Below are positions 24,603 to 37,532 of a stretch of 64,000 nt of DNA, piece after piece; positions within the stretch are counted from its first letter, which is position 1, and each line of letters starts with the position of its first letter. The DNA is from Balanoglossus misakiensis (taxonomy: Eukaryota; Hemichordata). The position numbers and the translations under genes are program-made. The stretch covers positions 11,532,001 through 11,596,000 of the forward strand of contig CM082587.2 of NCBI GenBank assembly GCA_040954595.2, in the 5' to 3' direction. The notes below the pieces were generated by a model. It had not been told where the DNA came from. It saw nothing but the letters and a program-made list of their open reading frames with translations, and searched no databases.

Positions 24603-27600
24603 TTTTTTCTTGAATTCCGTCAATATCTCTGCATTTTTGGAGTGGTCGAAAGTTTTAACATACAATCACATATCATATATGATCAGGGCACCAAATTCGA
24701 AGAACGAAGGTTTTTTTATTTTATTTTTCTAAAAATGACATTTTCAAGGAAAATTTGGTAAAACGCAATTTTGTCTGCAGTGAGCCAAATTAGACGGTCT
24801 TTTGTGGAATTTGTATCGATATATATATACGAAGAGCATTCTATACTCCATCAGATTTCCGAAAATGTAGAAAACAGGTATTTTTTGTAATTTTCAAAAA
24901 TTTACCATTTTGACCAAATTGTGGTTAAAATTGTTATTTTCGTGTTGAATGCCGCCAGTGTCACTGCTTTTAAAAGTCATAAAAACTTTTAACATGCAAG
25001 CAATTGCTTATATATGATCAGGTCACCGAATTAAAAAAATAAAGAATGTTTTGCCTAAAAATGACCTTTTTGGTGCAAAAACGAATAAAACGCAATTTTG
25101 TATTAAATCAGCTCATTCAGAGTGCATTTTTTATAATCAGCACCATTTTTACATATATTGGAAATTTCATACATCATCAGATATCCAAATATGAAAAGAT
25201 GATTTACATTTTAGATGATTGTCCAAAATTAGCTGATATCTGATAAATGTAGTATTTAACCGTTCTGTTCCCCCCCCCCCTACATTATATGCGGTACGCT
25301 GATGTCAGCTTACCCGGCAGTACTGCAGGCCGTGCCCCCAACTAACGTCGGTGTTTGAAACGCCCTGGTTAAATTCGGGCTTTCTCTATAAATTGACAGG
25401 CAATAAAGCAGTCCTACCGGAACAAATGTCGAGTGTTGACCCGCTGTGACTTTCCCTGTTCGGTTTGCCCGACTTAGCCAACGTCTTTGTACTAGAGTGT
25501 CGGGTCTTTTGCAGAGCCAGGCCGAAGGAAATCCGACTTGATCACCGTTGCTAACGAACGCTAGTGTCTGTCATGGTGTGCCGGGGTTTTAGTCGAGCCA
25601 GGCCGTAGGAGATCTGACTTGATCATCGTGGTCAATGTACGCGTGTTTCCGCTCTAAAGTGCCGGGGCTTCAGCTAAACCAGGCCGTAGGAAATCCGACG
25701 TAATCACCGTTGATAACTTACGCCAGTCTGTGTCATATAGAGCCGGTGCACCAGCCGAGTCACGCCGTAGGAAATCTGACTTGATCAACGTGGTCAATGT
25801 ACGCCTGTTTCTGCTCTAGAGTGCCGGGGCTTCAGCTGAGCCAGGCCGTAGGAAACCCGACGTGATTACCGTTGTTAACTTACGCCAGTCTGTGTCCTAT
25901 ATATAGTGCCGGGGCATCAGCCGTGCCAGGCCGAAGGAAATGTGAGTAGATCAACGTGGTCTCTGTACGCGTGTTTCTGCTCTAGAGTGTCAGGGCTTTA
26001 GCAAAGCCATGCCGTAGGAAATCTGACTTGATCAACGTTGCTAACGAACGCTAGTGTCTGTCATAGTGTGCCGGGGTTTTAGTCGAGCCAAGCCGTAGGA
26101 GATCAGACTTGATCAACGTGGTCTCTGTACGCGTGTTTCTGCTCTAGAGTGCCGGGGCTTTATCCAACCCATGCCGTTGAAAATCTGACTTGATCACCGT
26201 TGCTAACGTACGCTAGTGTCTGTCATATTGTGACGAGATTTAGCCGTGCCAGGCCGTAGAAAAATCGACTTGTTCAACGTTATCAGTGTGCAACTGTTTC
26301 TGCTCTAGAGTGTCAGGGTTTTAGCCGACTTATGCTGTAGGAAATCTGAGTTGATAAACGGGAATTCAATGTTAGAAAACCCGTGTGGAAAGTATCTCTA
26401 CCCGTTTGAAACTAAGAAAAGAATTTATTCTTATTTATTTTGTAAAAAAGACAATTTTTCGAAAACAAGTCGAAAATGGTAATTTTGTCTTGGGTGATTC
26501 AAATTATACCACATTTTCTGGAATTTGCAGCACTTTTTACAAAAGAACGACACATCATGCTCCATAATATTTCCGAAAATGAAGAAAAGAGTTTATTTTT
26601 TATGATTTTTTAAAAATGTACCATTTTGTCAAAATATGGCCAAAATGGCTATTTTTTCTTGAATTCCGTCAATATCTCTGCATTTTTGGAGTGGTCGAAA
26701 GTTTTAACATACAATCAACATATCATATATGATCAGGGCACCAAATTCGAAGAACGAAGGTTTTTTTATTTTATTTTTCTAAAAATGACATTTTCAAGGA
26801 AAATTTGGTAATACGCAATTTTGTCTGCAGTGAGCCAAATTAGACGGTCTTTTGTGGAATTTGTATCGATATATATATACGAAGAGCATTCTATACTCCA
26901 TCAGATTTCCGAAAATGTAGAAAACAGGTATTTTTTGTAATTTTCAAAAATTTACCATTTTGACCAAATTGTGGTTAAAATTGTTATTTTCGTGTTGAAT
27001 GCCGCCAGTGTCACTGCTTTTAAAAGTCATAAAAACTTTTAACATGCAAGCAATTGCTTATATATGATCAGGTCACCGAATTAAAAAAAATAAAGAATGT
27101 TTTGCCTAAAAATGACCTTTTTGGTGCAAAAACGAATAAAACGCAATTTTGTATTAAATCAGCTCATTCAGAGTGCATTTTTTATAATCAGCACCATTTT
27201 TACATATATTGGAAATTTCATACTTCATCAGATATCCAAATATGAAAAGATGATTTACATTTTAGATGATTGTCCAAAATTAGCTGATATCTGATAAATG
27301 TAGTATTTAACCGTTCTGTTCCCCCCCCCCCCCCTACATTATATGCGGTACGCTGATGTCAGCTTACCCGGCAGTACTGCAGGCCGTGCCCCCAACTAAC
27401 GTCGGTGTTTGAAACGCCCTGGTTAAATTCGGGCTTTCTCTATAAATTGACAGGCAATAAAGCAGTCCTACCGGAACAAATGTCGAGTGTTGACCCGCTG
27501 TGACTTTCCCTGTTCGGTTTGCCCGACTTAGCCAACGTCTTTGTACTAGAGTGTCGGGTCTTTTGCAGAGCCAGGCCGAAGGAAATCCGACTTGATCACC

Positions 27601-30600
27601 GTTGCTAACGAACGCTAGTGTCTGTCATGGTGTGCCGGGGTTTTAGTCGAGCCAGGCCGTAGGAGATCTGACTTGATCATCGTGGTCAATGTACGCGTGT
27701 TTCCGCTCTAAAGTGCCGGGGCTTCAGCTAAACCAGGCCGTAGGAAATCCGACGTAATCACCGTTGATAACTTACGCCAGTCTGTGTCATATAGAGCCGG
27801 TGCACCAGCCGAGTCACGCCGTAGGAAATCTGACTTGATCAACGTGGTCAATGTACGCCTGTTTCTGCTCTAGAGTGCCGGGGCTTCAGCTGAGCCAGGC
27901 CGTAGGAAACCCGACGTGATTACCGTTGTTAACTTACGCCAGTCTGTGTCCTATATATAGTGCCGGGGCATCAGCCGTGCCAGGCCGAAGGAAATGTGAG
28001 TAGATCAACGTGGTCTCTGTACGCGTGTTTCTGCTCTAGAGTGTCAGGGCTTTAGCAAAGCCATGCCGTAGGAAATCTGACTTGATCAACGTTGCTAACG
28101 AACGCTAGTGTCTGTCATAGTGTGCCGGGGTTTTAGTCGAGCCAAGCCGTAGGAGATCAGACTTGATCAACGTGGTCTCTGTACGCGTGTTTCTGCTCTA
28201 GAGTGCCGGGGCTTTATCCAACCCATGCCGTTGAAAATCTGACTTGATCACCGTTGCTAACGTACGCTAGAGTCTGTCATATTGTGACGAGATTTAGCCG
28301 TGCCAGGCCGTAGAAAAATCGACTTGTTCAACGTTATCAGTGTGCAACTGTTTCTGCTCTAGAGTGTCAGGGTTTTAGCCGACTTATGCTGTAGGAAATC
28401 TGAGTTGATAAACGGGAATTCAATGTTAGAAAACCCGTGTGGAAAGTATCTCTACCCGTTTGAAACTAAGAAAAGAATTTATTCTTATTTATTTTGTAAA
28501 AAAGACAATTTTTCGAAAACAAGTCGAAAATGGTAATTTTGTCTTGGGTGATTCAAATTATACCACATTTTCTGGAATTTGCAGCACTTTTTACAAGAGA
28601 ACGACACTTCATGCTCCATAATATTTCCGAAAATGAAGAAAAGAGTTTATTTTTTATGATTTTTTAAAAATGTACCATTTTGTCAAAATATGGCCAAAAT
28701 GGCTATTTTTTCTTGAATTCCGTCAATATCTCTGCATTTTTGGAGTGGTCGAAAGTTTTAACATACAATCAACATATCATATATGATCAGGGCACCAAAT
28801 TCGAAGAACGAAGGTTTTTTTATTTTATTTTTCTAAAAATGACATTTTCAAGGAAAATTTGGTAAAACGCAATTTTGTCTGCAGTGAGCCAAATTAGACG
28901 GTCTTTTGTGGAATTTGTATCGATATATATATACGAAGAGCATTCTATACTCCATCAGATTTCCGAAAATGTAGAAAACAGGTATTTTTTGTAATTTTCA
29001 AAAATTTACCATTTTGACCAAATTGTGGTTAAAATTGTTATTTTCGTGTTGAATGCCGCCAGTGTCACTGCTTTTAAAAGTCATAAAAACTTTTAACATG
29101 CAAGCAATTGCTTATATATGATCAGGTCACCGAATTAAAAAAATAAAGAATGTTTTGCCTAAAAATGACCTTTTTGGTGCAAAAACGAATAAAACGCAAT
29201 TTTGTATTAAATCAGCTCATTCAGAGTGCATTTTTTATAATCAGCACCATTTTTACATATATTGGAAATTTCATACATCATCAGATATCCAAATATGAAA
29301 AGATGATTTACATTTTAGATGATTGTCCAAAATTAGCTGATATCTGATAAATGTAGTATTTAACCGTTCTGTTCCCCCCCCCCCCTACATTATATGCGGT
29401 ACGCTGATGTCAGCTTACCCGGCAGTACTGCAGGCCGTGCCCCCAACTAACGTCGGTGTTTGAAACGCCCTGGTTAAATTCGGGCTTTCTCTATAAATTG
29501 ACAGGCAATAAAGCAGTCCTACCGGAACAAATGTCGAGTGTTGACCCGCTGTGACTTTCCCTGTTCGGTTTGCCCGACTTAGCCAACGTCTTTGTACTAG
29601 AGTGTCGGGTCTTTTGCAGAGCCAGGCCGAAGGAAATCCGACTTGATCACCGTTGCTAACGAACGCTAGTGTCTGTCATGGTGTGCCGGGGTTTTAGTCG
29701 AGCCAGGCCGTAGGAGATCTGACTTGATCATCGTGGTCAATGTACGCGTGTTTCCGCTCTAAAGTGCCGGGGCTTCAGCTAAACCAGGCCGTAGGAAATC
29801 CGACGTAATCACCGTTGATAACTTACGCCAGTCTGTGTCATATAGAGCCGGTGCACCAGCCGAGTCACGCCGTAGGAAATCTGACTTGATCAACGTGGTC
29901 AATGTACGCCTGTTTCTGCTCTAGAGTGCCGGGGCTTCAGCTGAGCCAGGCCGTAGGAAACCCGACGTGATTACCGTTGTTAACTTACGCCAGTCTGTGT
30001 CCTATATATAGTGCCGGGGCATCAGCCGTGCCAGGCCGAAGGAAATGTGAGTAGATCAACGTGGTCTCTGTACGCGTGTTTCTGCTCTAGAGTGTCAGGG
30101 CTTTAGCAAAGCCATGCCGTAGGAAATCTGACTTGATCAACGTTGCTAACGAACGCTAGTGTCTGTCATAGTGTGCAGGGGTTTTAGTCGAGCCAAGCCG
30201 TAGGAGATCAGACTTGATCAACGTGGTCTCTGTACGCGTGTTTCTGCTCTAGAGTGCCGGGGCTTTATCCAACCCATGCCGTTGAAAATCTGACTTGATC
30301 ACCGTTGCTAACGTACGATAGTGTCTGTCATATTGTGACGGAGATTTAGCCGAGCCAGGCCGTAGAAAAATCGACTTGTTCAACGTTACCAGTGTGCAAC
30401 TGTTTCTGCTCTAAAGTCTCAGGGTTTTAGCCGACTTATGCTGTAGGAAATCTGAGTTGATGAACGGGAATTCAATGTTAGAAAACCCGTGTGGAAAGTA
30501 TCTCTACCCGTTTGAAACTAAGAAAAGAATTAATTCTTATTTATTTTGTAAAAAAGACAATTTTTCGAAAAAAAGTCGAAAATGGTAATTTTGTCTTGGG

Positions 30601-33600
30601 TGATTCAAATTATACCGCCTTTTCTGGAATTTGCAGCACTTTTTACAAGAGAACGACACTTCATGCTCCATAATATTTCCGAAAATGAAGAAAAGAGTTA
30701 ATTTTTTATGATTTTTTAAAAATTTACCATTTTTGTCAAAATATGGCCAAAATGGCTATTTTTTCTTGAATTCCGTCAATATCTCTGCATTTTTGGAGTG
30801 GTCGAAAGTTTTAACATACAATCAACATGTCATATATGATCAGGGCACCAAATTCGAAGATAAAAGGTTTTTTTATTTTTTTTTTCTAAAAATGACATTT
30901 TCAAGGAAAATTTTGTAAAACGCAATTTTGTCTGCAGTGAGCCAAATTAGACGGTCTTTTGTGGAATTTGTATCGATATATACGTACGAAGAGCATTCTA
31001 TACTCCATCAGATTTCCGAAAATGTAGAAAACAGGTATTTTTTGTAATTTTCAAAAATTTACCATTTTGACCAAATTGTGGCTAAAATTGTTATTTTCGT
31101 GTTGAATGCCGCCAGTGTCACTGCTTTTAAAAGTCATAAAAACTTTTAACATACAAGCAATTGTTTATATATAATCAGGTCACCGAATTAAAAAAATAAA
31201 GAATGTTTTGCCTAAAAATGACCTTTTTGGTGCAAAAACGAATAAAACGCAATTTTGCATTAAATCAGCTCATTCAGAGTGCATTTTTATAATCAGCACC
31301 ATTTTTACATATAATGGAAATGTCATACATCATCAGATATCCAAATATGAAAAGATGATTTACATTTTAGATGATTGTCCAAAATTAGCTGATATCTGAT
31401 AAATGTAGTATTTAACCGTTCTGTCCCCCCCCCCTACATTATATGCGGTACGCTGATGTCAGCTTACCCGGCAGTACTGCAGGCCGTGCCCCCAACTAAC
31501 GTCGGTGTTTGAAACGCCCTGGTTAAATTCGGGCTTTCTCTATAAATTGACAGGCAATAATGCAGTCCTACCGGAACAAATGTCGAGTGTTGACCCGCTG
31601 TGACTTTCCCTGTTCGGTTTGCCCGACTTAGCCAACGTCTTTGTACTAGAGTGTCGGGTCTTTTACAGAGCCAGGCCGAAGGAAATCCGACTTGATCACC
31701 GTTGCTAACGAACGCTAATGTCTGTCATGGTGTGCCGGGGTTTTAGTCGAGCCAGGCCGTAGGAGATCTGACTTGATCATCGTGGTCAATGTACGCGTGT
31801 TTCCGCTCTAAAGTGCCGGGGCTTCAGCTAAACCAGGCCGTAGGAAATCCGACGTAATCACCGTTGATAACTTACGCCAGTCTGTGTCATATAGAGCCGG
31901 TGCACCAGCCGAGTCACGCCGTAGGAAATCTGACTTGATCAACGTGGTCAATGTACGCCTGTTTCTGCTCTAGAGTGCCGGGGCTTCAGCTGAGCCAGGC
32001 CGTAGGAAACCCGACGTGATTACCGTTGTTAACTTACGCCAGTCTGTGTCCTATATATAGTGCCGGGGCATCAGCCGTGCCAGGCCGAAGGAAATGTGAG
32101 TAGATCAACGTGGTCTCTGTACGCGTGTTTCTGCTCTAGAGTGTCAGGGCTTTAGCAAAGCCATGCCGTAGGAAATCTGACTTGATCAACGTTGCTAACG
32201 AACGCTAGTGTCTGTCATAGTGTGCCGGGGTTTTAGTCGAGCCAAGCCGTAGGAGATCAGACTTGATCAACGTGGTCTCTGTACGCGTGTTTCTGCTCTA
32301 GAGTGCCGGGGCTTTATCCAACCCATGCCGTTGAAAATCTGACTTGATCACCGTTGCTAACGTACGATAGTGTCTGTCATATTGTGACGGAGATTTAGCC
32401 GAGCCAGGCCGTAGAAAAATCGACTTGTTCAACGTTACCAGTGTGCAACTGTTTCTGCTCTAAAGTCTCAGGGTTTTAGCCGACTTATGCTGTAGGCAAT
32501 CTGAGTTGATGAACGGGAATTCAATGTTAGAAAACCCGTGTGGAAAGTATCTCTACCCGTTTGAAACTAAGAAAAGAATTAATTCTTATTTATTTTGTAA
32601 AAAAGACAATTTTTCGAAAAAAAGTCGAAAATGGTAATTTTGTCTTGGGTGATTCAAATTATACCGCCTTTTCTGGAATTTGCAGCACTTTTTACAAGAG
32701 AACGACACTTCATGCTCCATAATATTTCCGAAAATGAAGAAAAGAGTTAATTTTTTATGATTTTTTAAAAATTTACCATTTTTGTCAAAATATGGCCAAA
32801 ATGGCTATTTTTTCTTGAATTCCGTCAATATCTCTGCATTTTTGGAAAGTTTTAACATACAATCAACATGTCATATATGATCAGGGCACCAAATTCGAAA
32901 ATAAAAGGTTTTTTTATTTTTTTTTTCTAAAAATGACATTTTCAAGGAAAATTTTGTAAAACGCAATTTTGTCTGCAGTGAGCCAAATTAGACGGTCTTT
33001 TGTGGAATTTGTATCGATATATACATACGAAGAGCATTCTATACTCCATCAGATTTCCGAAAATGTAGAAAACAGGTATTTTTTGTAATTTTCAAAAATT
33101 TACCATTTTGACCAAATTGTGGCTAAAATTGTTATTTTCGTGTTGAATGCCGCCAGTGTCACTGCTTTTAAAAGTCATAAAAACTTTTAACATACAAGCA
33201 ATTGTTTATATATGATCAGGTCACCGAATTAAAAAAATAAAGAATGTTTTGCCTAAAAATGACCTTTTTGGTGCAAAAACGAATAAAACGCAATTTTGCA
33301 TTAAATCAGCTCATTCAGAGTGCATTTTTATAATCAGCACCATTTTTACATATAATGGAAATGTCATACATCATCAGATATCCAAATATGAAAAGATGAT
33401 TTACATTTTAGATGATTGTCCAAAATTAGCTGATATCTGATAAATGTAGTATTTAACCGTTCTGTTCCCCCCCCCCCCCCTACATTATATGCGGTACGCT
33501 GATGTCAGCTTACCCGGCAGTACTGCAGGCCGTGCCCCCAACTAACGTCGGTGTTTGAAACGCCCTGGTTAAATTTGGGCTTTCTCTATAAATTGACAGG

Positions 33601-33653
33601 CAATAATGCAGTCCTACCGGAACAAATGTCGAGTGTTGACCCGCTGTGACTTT
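24603..33653 (+). repeat. Right (inverted) arm of satellite, proximal part
   Basis: Units are in the opposite orientation to the left arm. The GAATTC landmark falls at 26362, 28416, 30468 and 32517, with spacings of 2054, 2052 and 2049 bp. Unit types from the junction outward mirror those of the left arm: the CTTCATCAG variant near 27222 corresponds to the left units at ~20800 and ~11035, and the next units correspond to 17562-19610 and then 13945-17561. The variant CACATCATGCTCC near 26550 is shared with the left unit near 11700, which hints at exchange with block 1. The array is interrupted at 33654 by a LINE. Confidence 0.92.
33637..33653. repeat. LINE target-site duplication, copy 1
   Basis: The 17-bp TGACCCGCTGTGACTTT lies directly against the T run that is the poly(A) tail of the minus-strand LINE. 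The same 17 bp recurs at 38280-38296 on the other side of the insertion, after which the satellite continues in register. The three terminal T are shared with the tail, so the exact border is ambiguous. Confidence 0.93.
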
Positions 33654-33685
33654 TTTTTTTTTTTTTTTTTTTAATACTTTTTATT
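33654..33685 (-). terminator. LINE poly(A) tail and polyadenylation signal
   Basis: The T run from 33651 to 33672 on the plus strand is the poly(A) tail; its first three bases overlap the TSD. TTTATT at 33680-33685 is AATAAA on the LINE sense strand, eight bases before the tail. Confidence 0.85.
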
Positions 33686-33817
33686 GGGAACACAAACAGT
33701 CATTTTGATACATAAGTAGATTTAAAAAAAAAAAAAAAAAAAAAAATTGACAATTATTTTTTGGAAGCATAACTTAATGGAAAGAAGAGAAAAAAAAAAA
33801 AAAACAATCTGGTATTC

Positions 33818-35425
33818 TCAGTTTGTTATATACCTCATAAGTGATGACCATTTTTTAAGATGAAAATACATTTTATGATTTGCAGTTGCAATCTTAAGTT
33901 CAATTTCATGTATGTTTTTGAGCTGAACAATAAACCCAGTGATATTCGGAATTCGATTATTTAATTTACAGTAGTAAATGTACATTCTAACTTGCATTGC
34001 TATAAAATTGACTATAAAAGTCTCGTTTGGGTCACCCAAAACCATACATAACACTGATGGTGGTTTTTTCAATTTAAGAGGGATACCCAACGTAAACAGT
34101 AGGTCCCTCCAGAGAGCAGTAGTACAATTGCAACTATGAAATAAATGGTCGATGGACTCTGTTTCCACTTTACATAAATCACAAAGAGCAGTTGGAAATT
34201 TCTGTGGATTGTACCTGTTTAGCTGTTTGTTTGTATACAAAATATTGTGAAGTAATTTAAATTGAAAAGCTCTAGCCTTACAATGTATTGATAACTTGTA
34301 AGTGAAGTCATACATTTTTTCCCAGTTTAGATTAAATGTATTCAACATTTTTTCCAGTGTTGCTTGACTTTTTGGAGTCTCTATAATACGGTCGTTCAAA
34401 TTACATTTCAAACTCTTTTTCGTTAAAGTGTCTAAATTACAGATTGTGCCATTCAATGAAATACAAAGCTTATGTACACTATGTGCTTTGGTACAATTTT
34501 TTAACTTGTTTGGAACAGAAAGTGTCAATCCTAACCACTTCAATTTCTGATTTAAATTCAGGCCTTTCTGCTCAAATACAGACCATGATACTCTATTAAA
34601 ACCTGTAAACATGTCAGGGATGAAATTAAAGCCAGCGTCAGAAAAAGCCTTATAAAATACCGACTTTCCTCCAACGAGGACGTTTCTATTGTTCCAAATC
34701 ACCTGGTCTGTAGTATTTGGAATTATGTTGATTTCTGACCATGTGACAAGACAATTATTTATAAAACTGGAAACTTGGACAGGCAAAAGATTGGTGCGGA
34801 AGTTACATTTAAAAAGTAATTTTCCACCGACTTTCTCTAAACTGTGTAAGACAATGTGTTTCCAAGGGTGTTTACATTCCTCATTCAACAGGCGTTTAAT
34901 CAGTAATACTTGCTTTGTTTTTATCATCACATCTAAATTGGGCATTTTTAAGCCTCCTTGGCCCACCTCCCCTATCATTACATTCCTGCGAACCCGGTCT
35001 TGTCCATTCCAGAGAAAATTATAAATTAACTTATGAACCCGACCTATTACTTCATTAGGAAAAATTACATGTGTAAGCACATATGTTAATTTGGAAATTG
35101 CCAATGACTTAATAACTTGAACTTTCCCAATGATGGTCAAATTCCTAGTTTTCCACATATTGAGGACCTTTTTTAGATTTTCGACTGGGGTAACAATATT
35201 TTTTTCCTGGGCAATTTTTTCATTATAAGAAAAATGAATCCCCACAATCTTGATAGTAGGGGTGGGCCACTTTACCCCGAACGCCTCATCTTTTCGAAGT
35301 CTCCATTTCCCAAGCCAAACAGCTTCTGTCTTATCTTTGTTGACTTTCAAACCAGAAGCATTATAAAAGGAAGTTAACATTTCAAAAACAATTCTTACAG
35401 AGTTTTCATTTGATAAAAAAACAGG
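33818..35425 (-). CDS. LINE ORF2, C-terminal part (RT thumb to zinc finger), downstream of a frameshift
   Basis: This is the remainder of the L1/Tx1-like ORF2 after the reverse-transcriptase active site. It opens with the segment that normally follows the F/YADD motif (residues LTSFYNASGLKVNKDKTEA), covers the thumb and connector, and ends with a zinc-binding motif C400-x2-C403-x8-H412-x4-C417 (numbered from the ATG at 35380) typical of L1-clade C-termini. The ATG at 35380 is internal; the frame is open upstream to about 35425 and is simply the continuation of the polypeptide encoded at 35406-37532. The two frames differ by one base in a 7-base T run (sense strand) at 35421-35415; six T would restore continuity. 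Combined length would be about 1,236 residues, normal for the family. Because the lesion lies in a homopolymer, a sequencing error is as likely as a real mutation. Confidence 0.9.
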   Translation of the reverse strand, partial: PVFLSNENSVRIVFEMLTSFYNASGLKVNKDKTEAVWLGKWRLRKDEAFGVKWPTPTIKIVGIHFSYNEKIAQEKNIVTPVENLKKVLNMWKTRNLTIIGKVQVIKSLAISKLTYVLTHVIFPNEVIGRVHKLIYNFLWNGQDRVRRNVMIGEVGQGGLKMPNLDVMIKTKQVLLIKRLLNEECKHPWKHIVLHSLEKVGGKLLFKCNFRTNLLPVQVSSFINNCLVTWSEINIIPNTTDQVIWNNRNVLVGGKSVFYKAFSDAGFNFIPDMFTGFNRVSWSVFEQKGLNLNQKLKWLGLTLSVPNKLKNCTKAHSVHKLCISLNGTICNLDTLTKKSLKCNLNDRIIETPKSQATLEKMLNTFNLNWEKMYDFTYKLSIHCKARAFQFKLLHNILYTNKQLNRYNPQKFPTALCDLCKVETESIDHLFHSCNCTTALWRDLLFTLGIPLKLKKPPSVLCMVLGDPNETFIVNFIAMQVRMYIYYCKLNNRIPNITGFIVQLKNIHEIELKIATANHKMYFHLKKWSSLMRYITN

Positions 35426-37532
35426 TCATATCGTCGGCGAACGCCGACTCCTTAATTTCAACACTGCCAATATTGATACCACTAATTTGCCGGTTATTTC
35501 TTATTGAATGCAAGAGTGTTTCTAAAACCAGAATAAATAACATAGGTGACAAAGGGTCGCCTTGGCGCACTCCCTTCTCAAGCTTAAAATAGCCAGTCCC
35601 AAACCCATTGTTCATTACAGTGCTTTCAATGTTAAAATATAAGGCTTTAACCCAGTTGATGAAGGACACTCCAAAATTAAAGGATGACAATGTATTGTAG
35701 AGATAATCCCAACTTACAGTGTCAAAAGCTTTTTCGAAATCTATGGCTAATAAAATTGCTGGAATATCAGCATTACAGGTGTGATGAAAAATCTCATCTA
35801 TCAAACGGATATAATCACCAATGTTTCTCCCCCGGACAAAGGCCGCTTGGGAGTCACCAATTAAGCAGGGCAAAACTTTCTCAATACGTTTAACAAGGCA
35901 TTTTGAAGCAAGCTTCATGTCAACATTCATAAGGGAGATTGGTCTCCAATTTTTCAGATAGAGTTGATCCTTCCCAGGTTTATCAATCAGAGTTATGACA
36001 CTCTGTTTCTGTGAATTTGAAAATTCCCCCGTTCTGTAACCATAATTGAGAGAATTCAAAACTAAATTCCCCACCTGTGGCCAAAACGCCACGTAAAATT
36101 CTTTTGTAAGGCCATCATTGCCGGGGCTTTTGTTGTCTGGAAGGGAGAGAAGAACAGAGAAAACTTCCCCAGGGGTCAAAGGACCCTCACACAAAACTTT
36201 ATCATTCTCTGACAACATTGGTAAATTTGCATCCAGGAAATAATGCACATCGTTGGAGTTTGTGGCGCACCTTGAGTAAAGCTTGGCATAAAACTGCTTA
36301 ATTTCACACAAAATATTCTTTGGGTTGTCTATAATTGTATACTCATCTTTCTTCAAATTGCTGATACTCGAGTTGCGTTTATTTACCTTTTCCAAACCTA
36401 AAAAGAACTTGTTACATTTTTCACCTTTCTCGTACCAATTAATCCTGGATCTTACGACCGCTCCTTCTGTAATATAATCATAAACTTTCTCCAAATCACT
36501 CTTTGCTGACTCGAGCATCTCGTAATTTTGCACTGTAGGATGATTAGAACAAAGACCCTCAAGAAAATTCACCGACAGTTCAAGATTCTGTAAATTCTGT
36601 CTACGTTTTTTCGCCACTGTTTTGCTGTAGTCAATCACAAAACCTCTAATCTTAAATTTTATGAAGTCCCAACGAACCCCATCATTTAACCTAGTGGATT
36701 CACTAATCCACTCGTCAATATTATCGTGCAGAATGGTTTTGAAAGTACTGTCGTAAATTAAACTAGAATTAAACTTCCAGTAGCCAGGACCCCGCTCGTT
36801 TTGGCAAGATTTATACACCAAAGAGACAGCTGAATGGTCGGAATCCACTCCAGGAATAATCTGAACGCTACTGATTTGTTGCTGTAAATCGCTAGAAATG
36901 AAAAAATAATCAAGTCTACTCTGAGTGATATAAGGCCTGCGCCTTCTCCAGGTAAAACCTCTCTTTTCTTCATGACGCACCCTCCATATATCAATCAAAT
37001 TGAAGACGTCAGATATCCTATCTAAAAGAGCAATGGACTTTCCCCATGGTTTAGGATTGCCTCCTGAGCGATCAAGGGCAATATTATAGGTGAAATTTAA
37101 ATCCCCTCCTAAAATGACAATTGTGTTGGGATCGGTTACATATTTGACCAGCAAAAAATACATTTCTTCTAGAAAAATTACATGCTCTTTCTCTATATTG
37201 GGTGCATATACATTAAGTAGTATACAAGGCGTATTGTCTAAATTTACATCAATAAGAATAAATCTACCCATATCGTCAGTTACAGAATTGTTAACTATAA
37301 TATTTGGGTTATTGATAATTGTTATTACACCTCTACTATTGTTTGTTCCATGCGAAAACCAACAGCGACCATTAAATTGAGTTGACCAAAAGTGAACATC
37401 GTCTTTTACACTGTGGGTTTCTTGTAAGAAAGTAAATGTGGGGTTCTTACTATTTAACCAACATCCAAGTTTTTTCCTTTTTTTGAAACTACGGAGCCCT
37501 CTTGTATTAAACGTCAAAACTGAAAAATCCAT
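35406..37532 (-). CDS. LINE ORF2, N-terminal part: AP endonuclease and reverse transcriptase
   Basis: This 708-residue frame starts at an ATG with A at -3 and G at +4. The apurinic/apyrimidinic-like endonuclease occupies about residues 1-240, with N9, E38 (LQETH), D144/N146 (GGDLNF), D208 (SRLDYFF) and D232/H233 (SDHS), all expected catalytic residues. The reverse transcriptase covers about 455-708, with the WRPISL block, AIDFEKAFD, the RQGDPLSP block and FADD at about 698-701. The WRPISLMNVDMKLASK stretch is characteristic of the L1/Tx1 group. The protein nicks target DNA and copies its own RNA from the nick. The frame ends at a TGA (35406-35408) just after FADD, caused by a one-base homopolymer difference; the rest is encoded at 33818-35425. 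Confidence 0.93.
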   Translation of the reverse strand: MDFSVLTFNTRGLRSFKKRKKLGCWLNSKNPTFTFLQETHSVKDDVHFWSTQFNGRCWFSHGTNNSRGVITIINNPNIIVNNSVTDDMGRFILIDVNLDNTPCILLNVYAPNIEKEHVIFLEEMYFLLVKYVTDPNTIVILGGDLNFTYNIALDRSGGNPKPWGKSIALLDRISDVFNLIDIWRVRHEEKRGFTWRRRRPYITQSRLDYFFISSDLQQQISSVQIIPGVDSDHSAVSLVYKSCQNERGPGYWKFNSSLIYDSTFKTILHDNIDEWISESTRLNDGVRWDFIKFKIRGFVIDYSKTVAKKRRQNLQNLELSVNFLEGLCSNHPTVQNYEMLESAKSDLEKVYDYITEGAVVRSRINWYEKGEKCNKFFLGLEKVNKRNSSISNLKKDEYTIIDNPKNILCEIKQFYAKLYSRCATNSNDVHYFLDANLPMLSENDKVLCEGPLTPGEVFSVLLSLPDNKSPGNDGLTKEFYVAFWPQVGNLVLNSLNYGYRTGEFSNSQKQSVITLIDKPGKDQLYLKNWRPISLMNVDMKLASKCLVKRIEKVLPCLIGDSQAAFVRGRNIGDYIRLIDEIFHHTCNADIPAILLAIDFEKAFDTVSWDYLYNTLSSFNFGVSFINWVKALYFNIESTVMNNGFGTGYFKLEKGVRQGDPLSPMLFILVLETLLHSIRNNRQISGINIGSVEIKESAFADDMTCFFIK

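Noticed and set aside
1740-33440. Dozens of conserved 60-81 codon open frames repeated in both arms
   Set aside because: They recur at the same place in each satellite unit, are AT-composition driven and show no domain. Their conservation is explained by the repeat itself.
34689-35893. Plus-strand open frames opposite LINE ORF2
   Set aside because: Antisense shadows of the reverse-transcriptase gene.
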